Assembly (NCBI GenBank): GCA_900543155.1
Contig: UQQN01000063.1
Coordinates: 1-13,994 of the forward strand
DNA from: an uncultured Prevotella sp.
GTDB taxonomy: Bacteria; Bacteroidota; Bacteroidia; Bacteroidales; Bacteroidaceae
DNA: 13,994 nucleotides
Direction of reading: 5' to 3'
In this document: piece after piece, positions 6,904 through 13,947 of the stretch
Position numbering within the stretch: the first letter of the stretch is position 1
How the letters are laid out: every line of letters starts with the position of its first letter
The notes under the pieces: generated by a model
What the model saw: only the letters and a program-made list of their open reading frames with translations
Databases searched by the model: none
Told to the model about the DNA's origin: nothing
Translations under genes and position numbers: made by a program

Positions 6904-7248
6904 ATGAATAAAAAAATCATACAAGTCATCTTAAGCGATGAGGCGGAAGATTTCATCAGACTTCAACCACTTAAAGCACAACAAAAGATTGCATATAACA
7001 TAAGAAAATTAGAAAGTGGAGTTAGAGATAAAGAGCTCTTTAAAAAATTAGAAAATACAGATATATGGGAGTTAAGGACGTTGTTTAACGGCACTTGCTT
7101 TCGCCTTTTTTCATTTTGGGACACGGAGCAACAAACATTAGTTATTGCTACACATGGAATCATAAAGAAAACGCAAAAGACACCCTCTAAAGAAATAGAA
7201 AAAGCCGAGCAAATAAGAAAAATATATTTCAATGAAAAGAACAAATAA
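6904..7248 (+). CDS. RelE/HigB-family toxin (Gp49-like)
   Basis: Probable toxin of a type II toxin-antitoxin pair. RelE/HigB proteins are small ribosome-dependent mRNA endonucleases. The 114-residue product has the order typical of the phage Gp49-like branch: an N-terminal strand (IIQVILSDEAEDFI), KLENTDIWELR near residues 49-59, CFRLFSFWD near 66-74, and the C-terminal GIIKKTQKTPSKEIEKAEQIR at about 81-101, cited here as family motifs. The gene is toxin-first and overlaps the antitoxin frame by 17 bases, as in higBA operons. Base composition is strikingly AT-rich, and arginine is mostly AGA, unlike the CGT/CGC of flanking genes, which suggests horizontal acquisition. Activity is inferred from family only. 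Confidence 0.88.
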   Translation: MNKKIIQVILSDEAEDFIRLQPLKAQQKIAYNIRKLESGVRDKELFKKLENTDIWELRTLFNGTCFRLFSFWDTEQQTLVIATHGIIKKTQKTPSKEIEKAEQIRKIYFNEKNK

Positions 7249-7582
7249 AATAACAAATATGAAATTTAGAAAAGCTGATTATTTGATAGATGACGTTTTG
7301 GGCAAAGTTGGTACAAATAAAAGAGACGAAATAGAAAATCAACTTAAAGAAGACGTCAATGCCTATTTTATTGGTGAAGCTATTAAAAAGGCACGCATTC
7401 AACAAAACCTTACACAAGAAGAATTGGGTGAGAAAATTGGGGTCAAACGTTCACAAATATGCAAATTAGAAAATGGTAAATGCTCCCCAACCTTATCCAC
7501 TATGAGCCGAATTTTTCAAGCATTAGGATTTGCCACTGCTACCCTTGATTTAGGTATTGGTGGTAAAGTTGCTTTGTGGTAA
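7232..7582 (+). CDS. HigA-like antitoxin, XRE-type DNA-binding protein
   Basis: Probable antitoxin and autorepressor partner of the preceding toxin. The 116-residue product has an N-terminal region of about 45 residues and then a helix-turn-helix of the Cro/C1 type (about 48-102), with NLTQEELGEKIGVKRSQICKLENG as the recognisable core and a short hydrophobic end (about residues 62-83 for the core). ATG at 7232 overlaps the toxin by 17 bases. ATG at 7259, ten bases after the toxin stop, is an equally possible start and would give 107 residues. It shares the AT-rich composition of its partner. Confidence 0.88.
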   Translation: MKRTNKITNMKFRKADYLIDDVLGKVGTNKRDEIENQLKEDVNAYFIGEAIKKARIQQNLTQEELGEKIGVKRSQICKLENGKCSPTLSTMSRIFQALGFATATLDLGIGGKVALW

Positions 7583-7599
7583 TACACACAAGGGGAACT

Positions 7600-7626
7600 C
7601 TCATTTTTTACGAATGAGTCTTTTTC
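7600..7626 (+). terminator. Weak terminator after the toxin-antitoxin pair
   Basis: CTCATT (7600-7605) pairs with AATGAG (7613-7618) over a 7-base loop and is followed by TCTTTTTC. The stem is short and AT-rich, so efficiency is uncertain. Confidence 0.5.
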
Positions 7627-7653
7627 ATCTCATCTTGTGGACAAAAGTATTTT

Positions 7654-7772
7654 GGTTTTCTTTTTGCATTGCGCTCAATTTGCACTACTCTGCTTCGCCA
7701 AGTTAGGCGGCATTTCGGCAATGCTAAAATAAAACTATGGTTTTCTTTTTGCATTGCGCTCAATTTGCACTA
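7654..7772 (+). repeat. Duplicated promoter unit upstream of cysN
   Basis: A 34-base segment at 7654-7687 recurs identically at 7739-7772, 85 bases apart. Between them lie TAGGCGGCATTTCGGCA and an AT-rich imperfect palindrome, the same plan as the fumarase units. The upstream copy has TACTCTG where the active one has TAACTTTG, so its -7 box lacks one base and its promoter is probably dead or weak. Confidence 0.8.
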
Positions 7773-7778
7773 ACTTTG
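7748..7778 (+). promoter_or_regulatory. cysN promoter
   Basis: TTTG (7748-7751), 19 bases, TAACTTTG (7771-7778), an exact match. The predicted start is near 7785, leaving a leader of only about 12 bases before the ATG and no room for a Shine-Dalgarno. Confidence 0.85.
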
Positions 7779-7796
7779 CACAAAATTTAAGTTGTT

Positions 7797-9284
7797 ATGA
7801 CAGAAAACAAAACCAATCAAAATAATCCTAACGAAGAGAGCATGGTGGTTGATGGCCGCAAACTCTCTATCGAAGAATATCTTGACCAAGATGAAAAGAA
7901 GGATTTGCTGCGTTTACTCACAGCAGGTTCTGTTGACGATGGTAAGTCTACACTTATCGGTCGTTTGCTCTTTGACTCTAAAAAACTCTATGAAGATCAG
8001 CTTTCTGCATTGGAACGTGACTCTAAGCGCGTAGGTAATGCTGGTGCTGGACAAATAGACTATGCCCTGTTGTGCGATGGCTTAAAGGCTGAACGCGAAC
8101 AAGGCATTACGATTGACGTGGCTTATCGCTACTTCTCTACCAATAAACGTAAATTTATTATTGCTGACTGCCCAGGACACGAGCAATATACACGTAATAT
8201 GATTACGGGTGGTTCTACTGCGAACCTCGCCATTATCCTTGTGGACGCTCGAACAGGTGTTATTACACAAACACGCCGCCATACCTTCCTTTGCTCATTG
8301 CTCGGCATCAAACACTTGGTGCTTGCTGTGAACAAGATGGACTTGGTAGACTTTGACGAAAAGGTGTTTAATCACATCGTTTCGGACTTTGAGCAATTTA
8401 TCCATACCTTCGACATTCCCGACGTACGTTGCATTCCTCTTTCTGCCCTTGAAGGCGACAATGTGGTAAGTCGCAGCGAACGCACTCCTTGGTATGAAGG
8501 TCCGTCATTGCTTGAATTCCTTGAAACTGTTCACCTTGGCAACGACCATAACCTTAAAGACTTCCGTTATCCCGTACAATATGTGCTCCGTCCTGACCTT
8601 GACTTCCGTGGTTTCAGCGGAAAGATTGCCAGTGGCATTGTGCGTAAGGGCGACGAAGTGATGGCATTGCCCTCAGGCAAACGTAGCCACGTTAAACGCA
8701 TTGTGACTTATGATGGCGACTTAGACTATGCATTCCCCCCTCAGTGCGTAACCTTGCAGTTAGAAGATGAAATTGATATCTCACGTGGTGAGATGATTGT
8801 ACACCCCGATAATGTGCCTAACGTAGGTCGCCATTTCGAGGCTATGTTGGTGTGGATGGACGAACAGCCTATGGATGTGAACAAGTCGTTCTACTTGAAG
8901 CACACCACAAATACCTCACGTTGCCGTATCGACCACTTCAACTACAAAATCGATGTGAATACACTCGAAAAGAGCGATGTTGATCACTTGGAACTTAACG
9001 AAATTGGTCGTGCTGTAATTGTAACGTCTAAGGAACTCTTCTTCGATGCCTATAAGGACAACAAGCCCACTGGTGCATTTATCCTTATTGACCCTATTAC
9101 AAACAACACCTCGTGTGTGGGTATGATTCTTGGTCCTGTGGCTGAGAACGATCTTCACACAGACGAGGCACTCCCCACACTCGATCTCCCGAAATTGGGC
9201 ATTGCCCCCGAACACTACGATGCCATTGAAAAGGCTGTGAAAGACCTCAGTCGTCAAGGCATTGAAGTGCGCATCAAAAAATAA
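7797..9284 (+). CDS. cysN: Sulfate adenylyltransferase, GTPase subunit (CysN)
   Basis: Regulatory GTPase subunit of ATP sulfurylase. With CysD it makes adenosine 5'-phosphosulfate from ATP and sulfate, coupling GTP hydrolysis to sulfate activation in the cytosol. The 495-residue product has an EF-Tu-like G domain with GSVDDGKS (44-51), EREQGITIDVAYRYF (about 99-113), DCPGH (124-128), NKMD (179-182) and SALEG (216-220), followed by the two beta-barrel domains. It is slightly longer than the E. coli protein because of a hydrophilic N-terminus of about 35 residues, and has no fused APS kinase domain. CysD normally lies directly upstream in one operon, but here the upstream neighbour is a toxin-antitoxin pair and cysN has its own promoter. 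The catalytic partner must be elsewhere. Confidence 0.95.
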   Translation: MTENKTNQNNPNEESMVVDGRKLSIEEYLDQDEKKDLLRLLTAGSVDDGKSTLIGRLLFDSKKLYEDQLSALERDSKRVGNAGAGQIDYALLCDGLKAEREQGITIDVAYRYFSTNKRKFIIADCPGHEQYTRNMITGGSTANLAIILVDARTGVITQTRRHTFLCSLLGIKHLVLAVNKMDLVDFDEKVFNHIVSDFEQFIHTFDIPDVRCIPLSALEGDNVVSRSERTPWYEGPSLLEFLETVHLGNDHNLKDFRYPVQYVLRPDLDFRGFSGKIASGIVRKGDEVMALPSGKRSHVKRIVTYDGDLDYAFPPQCVTLQLEDEIDISRGEMIVHPDNVPNVGRHFEAMLVWMDEQPMDVNKSFYLKHTTNTSRCRIDHFNYKIDVNTLEKSDVDHLELNEIGRAVIVTSKELFFDAYKDNKPTGAFILIDPITNNTSCVGMILGPVAENDLHTDEALPTLDLPKLGIAPEHYDAIEKAVKDLSRQGIEVRIKK

Positions 9285-9386
9285 TGTGCTAATGTGCTAA
9301 TTTAGCCTATGTGCCTATGTGTGCGATTGTGAATATTTATTCTGCAAAACGCATAGGCACATTCGCTAAACCACATTAGCACATTT
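9283..9386. repeat. Long imperfect inverted repeat built from TGCTAA and TATGTGCC words
   Basis: The left arm (9283-9325) and right arm (9350-9386) pair over roughly 30 positions with a few bulges, around a 24-base loop. The left arm begins inside the cysN stop codon. The words GTGCTAAT and TATGTGCC are repeated within the left arm, and TTAGCA returns near 9447, 9454 and 9472. In RNA this would make one large stem at the end of the cysN message. No gene is present. Confidence 0.7.
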
Positions 9387-9405
9387 TCCACATTCTCCCC
9401 ACATG

Positions 9406-9446
9406 GTTTCTTGCACTTTTTCACGCTCAACTGCAAGACCTTTTTT
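9406..9446 (+). terminator. Terminator between cysN and xpt, possibly an attenuator
   Basis: TCTTGCA (9409-9415) pairs with TGCAAGA (9432-9438). GGT and ACC extend the stem with a small bulge, and six T follow at 9441-9446. Only 41 bases separate it from the xpt start and I find no promoter there. Transcripts of xpt therefore either read through it or it acts in the xpt leader. Confidence 0.6.
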
Positions 9447-9487
9447 AGCAAATTAGCACACTAAACGCATATTAGCATTTACACACA

Positions 9488-10072
9488 ATGAAAGCCCTAA
9501 AAGAACGTATCCTTCGCGACGGAAAATGCTTTGAAGGAGGCATTTTGAAAGTTGACAATTTTATCAACCATCAGATGGACCCCATCTTGATGAAGTCGAT
9601 GGCTGTAGAGTTTGTACGCCGTTTTGCACGTACCGACATCAACAAGGTCATTACCATTGAGGCAAGTGGCATTGCCCCCGCTATTATGGTGGGCTATCTG
9701 CTTGAACTCCCTGTGGTTTTTGCCAAAAAGAAAACACCCAGCACCATGGAAAATATGTTGACCACTCAGGTATTCTCGTTCACCAAGCAGCGTTCGTACG
9801 ACGTGTGCGTGAGCAGTGACTACCTTTGCAAAGGCGACAAAGTGCTCTTTATCGATGATTTCTTGGCAAATGGCAATGCTGCTAAGGGTATGATAGACTT
9901 GGTAAAAAAGGCTGGTGCCGAACTCGTAGGTATGGGTTTCCTCATCGAAAAAGCCTTTCAGCATGGTGGCGATGAATTACGCGACATGGGCATTCATGTA
10001 GAATCGCTTGCTATCATTGAAAGTCTTGATAACTGCCAAATCAAAATAAAAGAAGATGGCCACAACAGATAA
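9488..10072 (+). CDS. xpt: Xanthine phosphoribosyltransferase
   Basis: Converts xanthine and PRPP to XMP and pyrophosphate in cytosolic purine salvage. The 194-residue product equals the Bacillus subtilis Xpt in length and follows it throughout: LKVDNFINHQMDP (about 20-32), TIEASGIAPAIM (56-67), and the PRPP-binding motif VLFIDDFLANG (119-129) with its acidic pair. FSFTKQ near 96-101 and FLIEKAFQHGGDEL in the last third are also shared. The start at 9488 matches the family. It overlaps the permease gene by 17 bases, so the two are translated from one message. I see no purine riboswitch upstream and no good promoter within 200 bases; a terminator-like hairpin sits just before the gene. Confidence 0.95.
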   Translation: MKALKERILRDGKCFEGGILKVDNFINHQMDPILMKSMAVEFVRRFARTDINKVITIEASGIAPAIMVGYLLELPVVFAKKKTPSTMENMLTTQVFSFTKQRSYDVCVSSDYLCKGDKVLFIDDFLANGNAAKGMIDLVKKAGAELVGMGFLIEKAFQHGGDELRDMGIHVESLAIIESLDNCQIKIKEDGHNR

Positions 10073-11402
10073 TACAACACAAACACAGTCTGAAACGGCT
10101 AAGGCTGGACTTATTTATGGTCTTGAAGACCGTCCACCTTTGCGCGAAACGCTCTTTGCGGCAGCACAACACTTGCTTGCCATCTTCGTAGCCATTGTTA
10201 CACCACCGCTCATCATTGCCGGAGCTTTAGGTTTGGGACAAGAAGACACCAGTTTTTTGGTTTCAATGTCGCTCATGGTATCGGGTGTAGCCACCTTCAT
10301 TCAGTGTCGTCGCATTGGCGGCATTGGTTGTGGATTGCTTTGCATCCAAGGCACAAGTTTCTCGTTTATTGGTCCTATTATTGCTGCAGGCTTAGCAGGT
10401 GGACTTCCAGCCATTTTTGGTGCCACAGTAGCAGGTTCGGTAGTCGAAATGTTCGTAAGTCGCATACTCAAGTATGCCCGTCGTGTCATTACCCCCTTGG
10501 TGAGTGGCATTGTGGTAACCCTTATTGGCATGAGCCTCATCAAGGTAGGCATCACAGCTTGTGGTGGAGGCGATATGTCGGCTCCCACCTTTGGTTCTTT
10601 CCAAAACGTAGGTATTTCTGCCTTAGTATTGGTGCTTATCGTGCTCTTTAACCGCAGCAACAATCGTTTTTTGCGCATGGGCTCTATTGTGATAGGCTTA
10701 GTCGTGGGCTATGCCGTAGCATGGTGGCTCGGAATGGTAGACTTTGGTGCTGTAAAGAGCTATGGCGGTATAAACTATCCTAACCCCTTCCGTTATGGTC
10801 TTAGTTTCGACATCTCATCGATCATTGGCTTAGGTTTGGTTTACCTCATCACCTCTATCGAGGCATACGGCGACATTACTGCCAACTCTTTAATTTCGGG
10901 TCAACCCGTTGAGGGTGATACCTTTATGAAACGTGCTGAGGGTGGTATTTTGGCAGATGGTTTCAACTCTATGTTAGCAGGTTTAGCCTTCTCGTCTTTC
11001 CCTAATAGCATCTTTGCGCAAAACAATGGCATGATTCAGCTCACGGGTGTAGCGAGCCGTTATGTAGGCTATTTTATTGCAGCCATGCTTGTGGTGCTTG
11101 GCATATTCCCTGCAGTAGGTATCATATTCTCGCTCATGCCTCAGCCTGTATTGGGTGGTGCTACCTTGCTTATGTTTGGCACAGTAGCCGCAGCAGGCAT
11201 ACGCATCATTGCTTCGCAAACCATAAACCGCAAAGCCACTTTGGTTATGGCAATTAGTTTCTCACTCGGTTTGAGCGTAGAATTAGTGCCTGAAATTCTT
11301 AACCAATTACCCGAAACCATTAAAAGCATTTTCTCTTCGGGTATTACTACAGGTGGTTTAGCAGCTATCATCTCTAATTTGGTAATTCGAATTAAGGAGT
11401 AA
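10056..11402 (+). CDS. NCS2-family xanthine permease
   Basis: Inner-membrane nucleobase symporter of the nucleobase-ascorbate (NCS2/NAT) family, expected to import xanthine, possibly uric acid, with protons. The 448 residues form many hydrophobic segments, consistent with the 14 helices of the family. The AQH motif is at 37-39 in the first helix. The NAT signature QNNGMIQLTG (322-331) is almost the one in E. coli XanQ/XanP, not the uracil version. Glu269 (SIEAYGD) and Asp301 (LADGF) sit where XanQ has its key acidic residues. Its gene overlaps xpt by 17 bases, so imported xanthine would be trapped as XMP by the partner, as in the xpt-pbuX operon of B. subtilis. Specificity for xanthine is inferred from the signature and the context. 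Confidence 0.93.
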   Translation: MATTDNTTQTQSETAKAGLIYGLEDRPPLRETLFAAAQHLLAIFVAIVTPPLIIAGALGLGQEDTSFLVSMSLMVSGVATFIQCRRIGGIGCGLLCIQGTSFSFIGPIIAAGLAGGLPAIFGATVAGSVVEMFVSRILKYARRVITPLVSGIVVTLIGMSLIKVGITACGGGDMSAPTFGSFQNVGISALVLVLIVLFNRSNNRFLRMGSIVIGLVVGYAVAWWLGMVDFGAVKSYGGINYPNPFRYGLSFDISSIIGLGLVYLITSIEAYGDITANSLISGQPVEGDTFMKRAEGGILADGFNSMLAGLAFSSFPNSIFAQNNGMIQLTGVASRYVGYFIAAMLVVLGIFPAVGIIFSLMPQPVLGGATLLMFGTVAAAGIRIIASQTINRKATLVMAISFSLGLSVELVPEILNQLPETIKSIFSSGITTGGLAAIISNLVIRIKE

Positions 11403-11418
11403 GGAGTTTTTTAAGAAA

Positions 11419-11590
11419 GGAAGTTAGAGGAAGTTATCACTTCGTTTTAGAAGTTAGAAGGAGTTAGACGAAGGACGCCTATTCCTCTGAATTCTCAAAT
11501 GGAATGATAACTTCCTTTTTCTTCTAACTTCCTCCCCCACCTTCCTCTAACTCCCCCCTCAACTTCTTCTAACTCCCTCAACTTCTTCCC
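11419..11590. repeat. Intergenic region of GAAGTTAGA / TCTAACTTC words in both orientations
   Basis: GGAAGTTAGA and GGAAGTTATCA (11419-11439) are answered by TGATAACTTCC and TCTAACTTCC (11505-11532), giving two stacked perfect stems of 11 and 10 bases. Inside them ATTCC (11481-11485) pairs with GGAAT (11501-11505). Further copies, such as AACTTCTTCTAACTCCC and relatives, run almost to the next start codon. Plus-strand purine runs lie left and pyrimidine runs right. The permease message would end in a large purine/pyrimidine stem. No promoter or gene is visible. Confidence 0.75.
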
Positions 11591-11601
11591 CCAACTCCCC
11601 C

Positions 11602-12159
11602 ATGAAAGTCCTATTCCCCATTCTGTTTCTTATTCTCACGTCCTTGCTGAGTTGTTCTACCGACTCAAACAATGACTTGTATGCACACGAACGTGCATTC
11701 CTAAAGTTCTGTCCTGTAACAGGAGTCGTGCCACTTTATACGGCGGTAAGAAATAATGGGCAATTTTGCACCATACGTTTAGGCACAAATACCTTTCTTT
11801 TTCAAGGTAGCAATGGTGCCACAGCCACCTACCCTCTCTCTGCCGACATTAAGGCATACGGCATGCCACAGTGCATTGCAGGCTTTGTTGTGGGACATTC
11901 CATACAGCCCGACATGAATATGCAATATCCCTTGGTGGCATACGACTTGGCATGCCCTAACTGCTATGAGCAAGCACTTATCACACGTAACCTCTCGCTC
12001 AATGCCCAAGAAGAACTAACTTGCAGCCGTTGTCACCGTGTGTACGACCTCACAAATGGGGGAATCATTAAACAAGGCGAAAAAGGACGTCGCCTCTATC
12101 GTTATCGCAACGTGGGATATAACGAAAATCAAGGTGGCTTATTAGTTATTATGAATTAA
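11602..12159 (+). CDS. Predicted lipoprotein with two CxxC pairs, function unknown
   Basis: A 185-residue protein with a lipoprotein signal: a hydrophobic run and lipobox LLSC, making Cys18 the lipidated residue, so the mature protein is probably membrane-anchored outside the cytoplasm. The body holds Cys118 and Cys121 (CPNC) and Cys141 and Cys144 (CSRC), followed by HRVYDLTNGG. This order and the YDLTNGG turn recall the second iron-binding box of Rieske proteins, but with cysteine where Rieske histidines would be. A rubredoxin- or zinc-ribbon-like four-cysteine site is therefore more likely. I recall similar uncharacterised Bacteroidales lipoproteins but know no function. The start is 199 bases after the permease gene and 75 bases lie between its stop and the sulfatase start. 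No own promoter is evident. Confidence 0.8.
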   Translation: MKVLFPILFLILTSLLSCSTDSNNDLYAHERAFLKFCPVTGVVPLYTAVRNNGQFCTIRLGTNTFLFQGSNGATATYPLSADIKAYGMPQCIAGFVVGHSIQPDMNMQYPLVAYDLACPNCYEQALITRNLSLNAQEELTCSRCHRVYDLTNGGIIKQGEKGRRLYRYRNVGYNENQGGLLVIMN

Positions 12160-12195
12160 GGGTGCGGTTGATAAGTAGGTATTCTTTTTTATTTA

Positions 12196-12203
12196 TATAT
12201 TTG
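12196..12203 (+). promoter_or_regulatory. Possible -7 box of the sulfatase promoter
   Basis: TATATTTG followed by C fits the TAnnTTTG consensus 32 bases before the ATG. No TTTG lies at the proper distance upstream (the nearest TTG is about 25 bases away), so the -33 part is weak. An activator might be needed, or the gene may be read from upstream. Confidence 0.5.
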
Positions 12204-12234
12204 CAGCAGAAAGCCCCCAAATCACACATAGAAA

Positions 12235-13746
12235 ATGAAATCACAACTTATTCCCCAGCTATCCATACTCCCCCTTGCAGCCGTCGCCCAACACCAAAAG
12301 CCCAATATCATTGTATTGGTAGCCGATGATTTGGGATATGGCGACTTGTCTTGCTATGGTGCCGACCGCATAAGCACACCAGCTGTAGATAGCATTGCAG
12401 CTAACGGCATACGTTTTACCAATATGCATGCCTGTGCCTCTACCTCTACCCCCTCGCGCTACGCCTTGCTCACAGGCGAATACCCATTCCGTCGCCCAGG
12501 AACCGATGTAGCAGCAGGCAATGCGGGCATGATTATCAAACCTACACAAACCACCGTAGCCGACCTTATGCACCAAGCAGGATATGCTACCGCAGCTATT
12601 GGTAAATGGCACTTAGGGTTAGGAAGCCGTACTGCCGAACAAGATTGGAATGGGGTGATTGACCAAACACCTAATAATTTAGGGTTTGACTACCACTATA
12701 TAATGGCTGCCACAGCCGACCGTGTGCCTTGCGTATACATAGAAAATGGTCGTGTTGCGCACTACGATGCCTCAGAACCCATTAGTGTGAGCTATCGCCA
12801 AAACTTTGAAGGTGAACCTACAGGTAAACAAAACCCAGAACTCCTTACCAAACTCAAGCCCAGTCACGGACACGACCAAAGCATTGTGAATGGCATATCG
12901 CGCATTGGTTATATGAAAGGAGGAGGCACCGCCCTTTGGAAAGACGAGAATATAGCCGATAGCATTGTGTCGCACGCCATTGGTTTTATCGATTCACACC
13001 GTGCACAACCCTTCTTTATGTACCTTTGCACCAACGACGTACATGTGCCCCGTATGCCCCACGAACGCTTCCGTGGTAAAAGTTCTATGGGACTTCGTGG
13101 CGAAGCCATCTTACAGTTCGACTGGAGTGTAAAACAAATTACCGAAGCCTTGCGCCAACGCGGACTCGACCAAAACACGTTACTCATCATTACCAGCGAC
13201 AATGGTCCTGTGCTCGATGATGGCTATGTAGACCAAGCCGTTGAACTCTGTGGCACACACCGTCCGGGTGGACCTTTCCGTGGAGGAAAATACAGTGCCT
13301 ACGAAGCAGGTTCTGCTGTGCCCTTTATCGTGTATTGGCCTAAGGGTGCAGCCCAAGGCAAAACCTCAAATGCCTTAGGTTCGCTCATCGACATCCCTGC
13401 CACACTCGCAGCTTTAGTAGGCAGCAAACTTCATGATGGAGATGCGCCCGACAGCCAAAACCATCTTTCTACTTGGTTAGGACAAAACAACACCCCACGC
13501 GACTATGCCGTGAGCATGGCATCGAACCGTAGTCTTACACTGCGCACACAAAACTACAAATACATCTCTCCCTCTGAGGGTGGTCCGATGATTCCATGGG
13601 GTCCTAAAATCGAAACTGGCTATCGACCCACCCCTCAACTCTTCAACCTCAGCAAGTCTGAATACGAACAAACAGACATCTCAAAAAAGAACCCCAAACT
13701 CTTGCAGCGCCTACAACGCATGTTGGGCAAAGTGCGCCAGAATTAG
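12235..13746 (+). CDS. Secreted S1-family sulfatase, Ser-type
   Basis: Hydrolyses a sulfate ester, most likely on a host or dietary glycan, outside the cytoplasm. The 503-residue product opens with a short signal peptide ending AVA-Q (cut after about residue 18). PNIIVLVADDLGYGD brings metal-binding Asp31 and Asp32. STPSR at 71-75 is the (C/S)xPxR motif, with Ser71 the residue oxidised to formylglycine. GKWHLG (123-128), DVH (268-270), SDNG (321-324) and GKYSAYEAG (351-359) supply the remaining usual active-site positions. Because the residue is Ser, maturation needs an anaerobic radical-SAM sulfatase-maturating enzyme encoded elsewhere. I cannot assign the SulfAtlas subfamily or substrate. 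No SusC/SusD pair or glycoside hydrolase is beside it in the window, and it ends in a strong terminator. Confidence 0.93.
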   Translation: MKSQLIPQLSILPLAAVAQHQKPNIIVLVADDLGYGDLSCYGADRISTPAVDSIAANGIRFTNMHACASTSTPSRYALLTGEYPFRRPGTDVAAGNAGMIIKPTQTTVADLMHQAGYATAAIGKWHLGLGSRTAEQDWNGVIDQTPNNLGFDYHYIMAATADRVPCVYIENGRVAHYDASEPISVSYRQNFEGEPTGKQNPELLTKLKPSHGHDQSIVNGISRIGYMKGGGTALWKDENIADSIVSHAIGFIDSHRAQPFFMYLCTNDVHVPRMPHERFRGKSSMGLRGEAILQFDWSVKQITEALRQRGLDQNTLLIITSDNGPVLDDGYVDQAVELCGTHRPGGPFRGGKYSAYEAGSAVPFIVYWPKGAAQGKTSNALGSLIDIPATLAALVGSKLHDGDAPDSQNHLSTWLGQNNTPRDYAVSMASNRSLTLRTQNYKYISPSEGGPMIPWGPKIETGYRPTPQLFNLSKSEYEQTDISKKNPKLLQRLQRMLGKVRQN

Positions 13747-13773
13747 GGAGAGTTCCTAAATAAAACATGATCT

Positions 13774-13812
13774 ATCCGCAATGCCCTATAATGGGTGTTG
13801 CGGATTTTAAAA
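13774..13812 (+). terminator. Terminator after the sulfatase gene
   Basis: A 13-base-pair stem (13774-13786 with 13793-13805), including two adjacent G-T wobbles, a 6-base loop TATAAT and the outer pairing ATCCGCAA/TTGCGGAT, followed by TTTAAAA. It is strong, though its T-run is short. Confidence 0.8.
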
Positions 13813-13905
13813 TACGCTCCACGCTCTGAAATACCCCTGCATTCACTAATTCATTTCTAAAGATATACAATATACGCCACACTTTGTACAATGCGCTTTT
13901 TTATC

Positions 13906-13937
13906 TTTCGCAAAGATGCAACAACCCCATATCTTTG
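13906..13937 (+). promoter_or_regulatory. Promoter reading out of the right edge
   Basis: TTTC (13906-13909), 20 bases, TATCTTTG (13930-13937), one mismatch in the -33 box. ATCTTT-CGC-AAAGAT (13903-13917), a perfect inverted repeat, covers the -33 box and could be an operator. The gene it serves would start beyond the window, on the plus strand. Confidence 0.6.
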
Positions 13938-13947
13938 CAATAAGATT

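Noticed and set aside
7797..9284. Elongation factor Tu or a CysN-CysC fusion
   Set aside because: The EREQGITIDVAYRYF segment and overall match are CysN, and the protein ends after the third domain with no APS kinase.
9283..9386. Insertion sequence ends
   Set aside because: The inverted repeat encloses only a 24-base loop, with no transposase and no visible target duplication.
9285..9487. Purine riboswitch upstream of xpt
   Set aside because: xpt-pbuX has one in Bacillus, but I do not find the conserved aptamer core here; the gap is made of TGCTAA/TTAGCA words.
10056..11402. Uracil permease (UraA)
   Set aside because: The QNNGMIQLTG signature and the xpt partner point to the xanthine/urate branch of the family.
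12235..13746. Functional link between the sulfatase and cysN as one sulfur system
   Set aside because: They are separated by three unrelated genes and have independent promoters; a shared substrate alone is not enough evidence.
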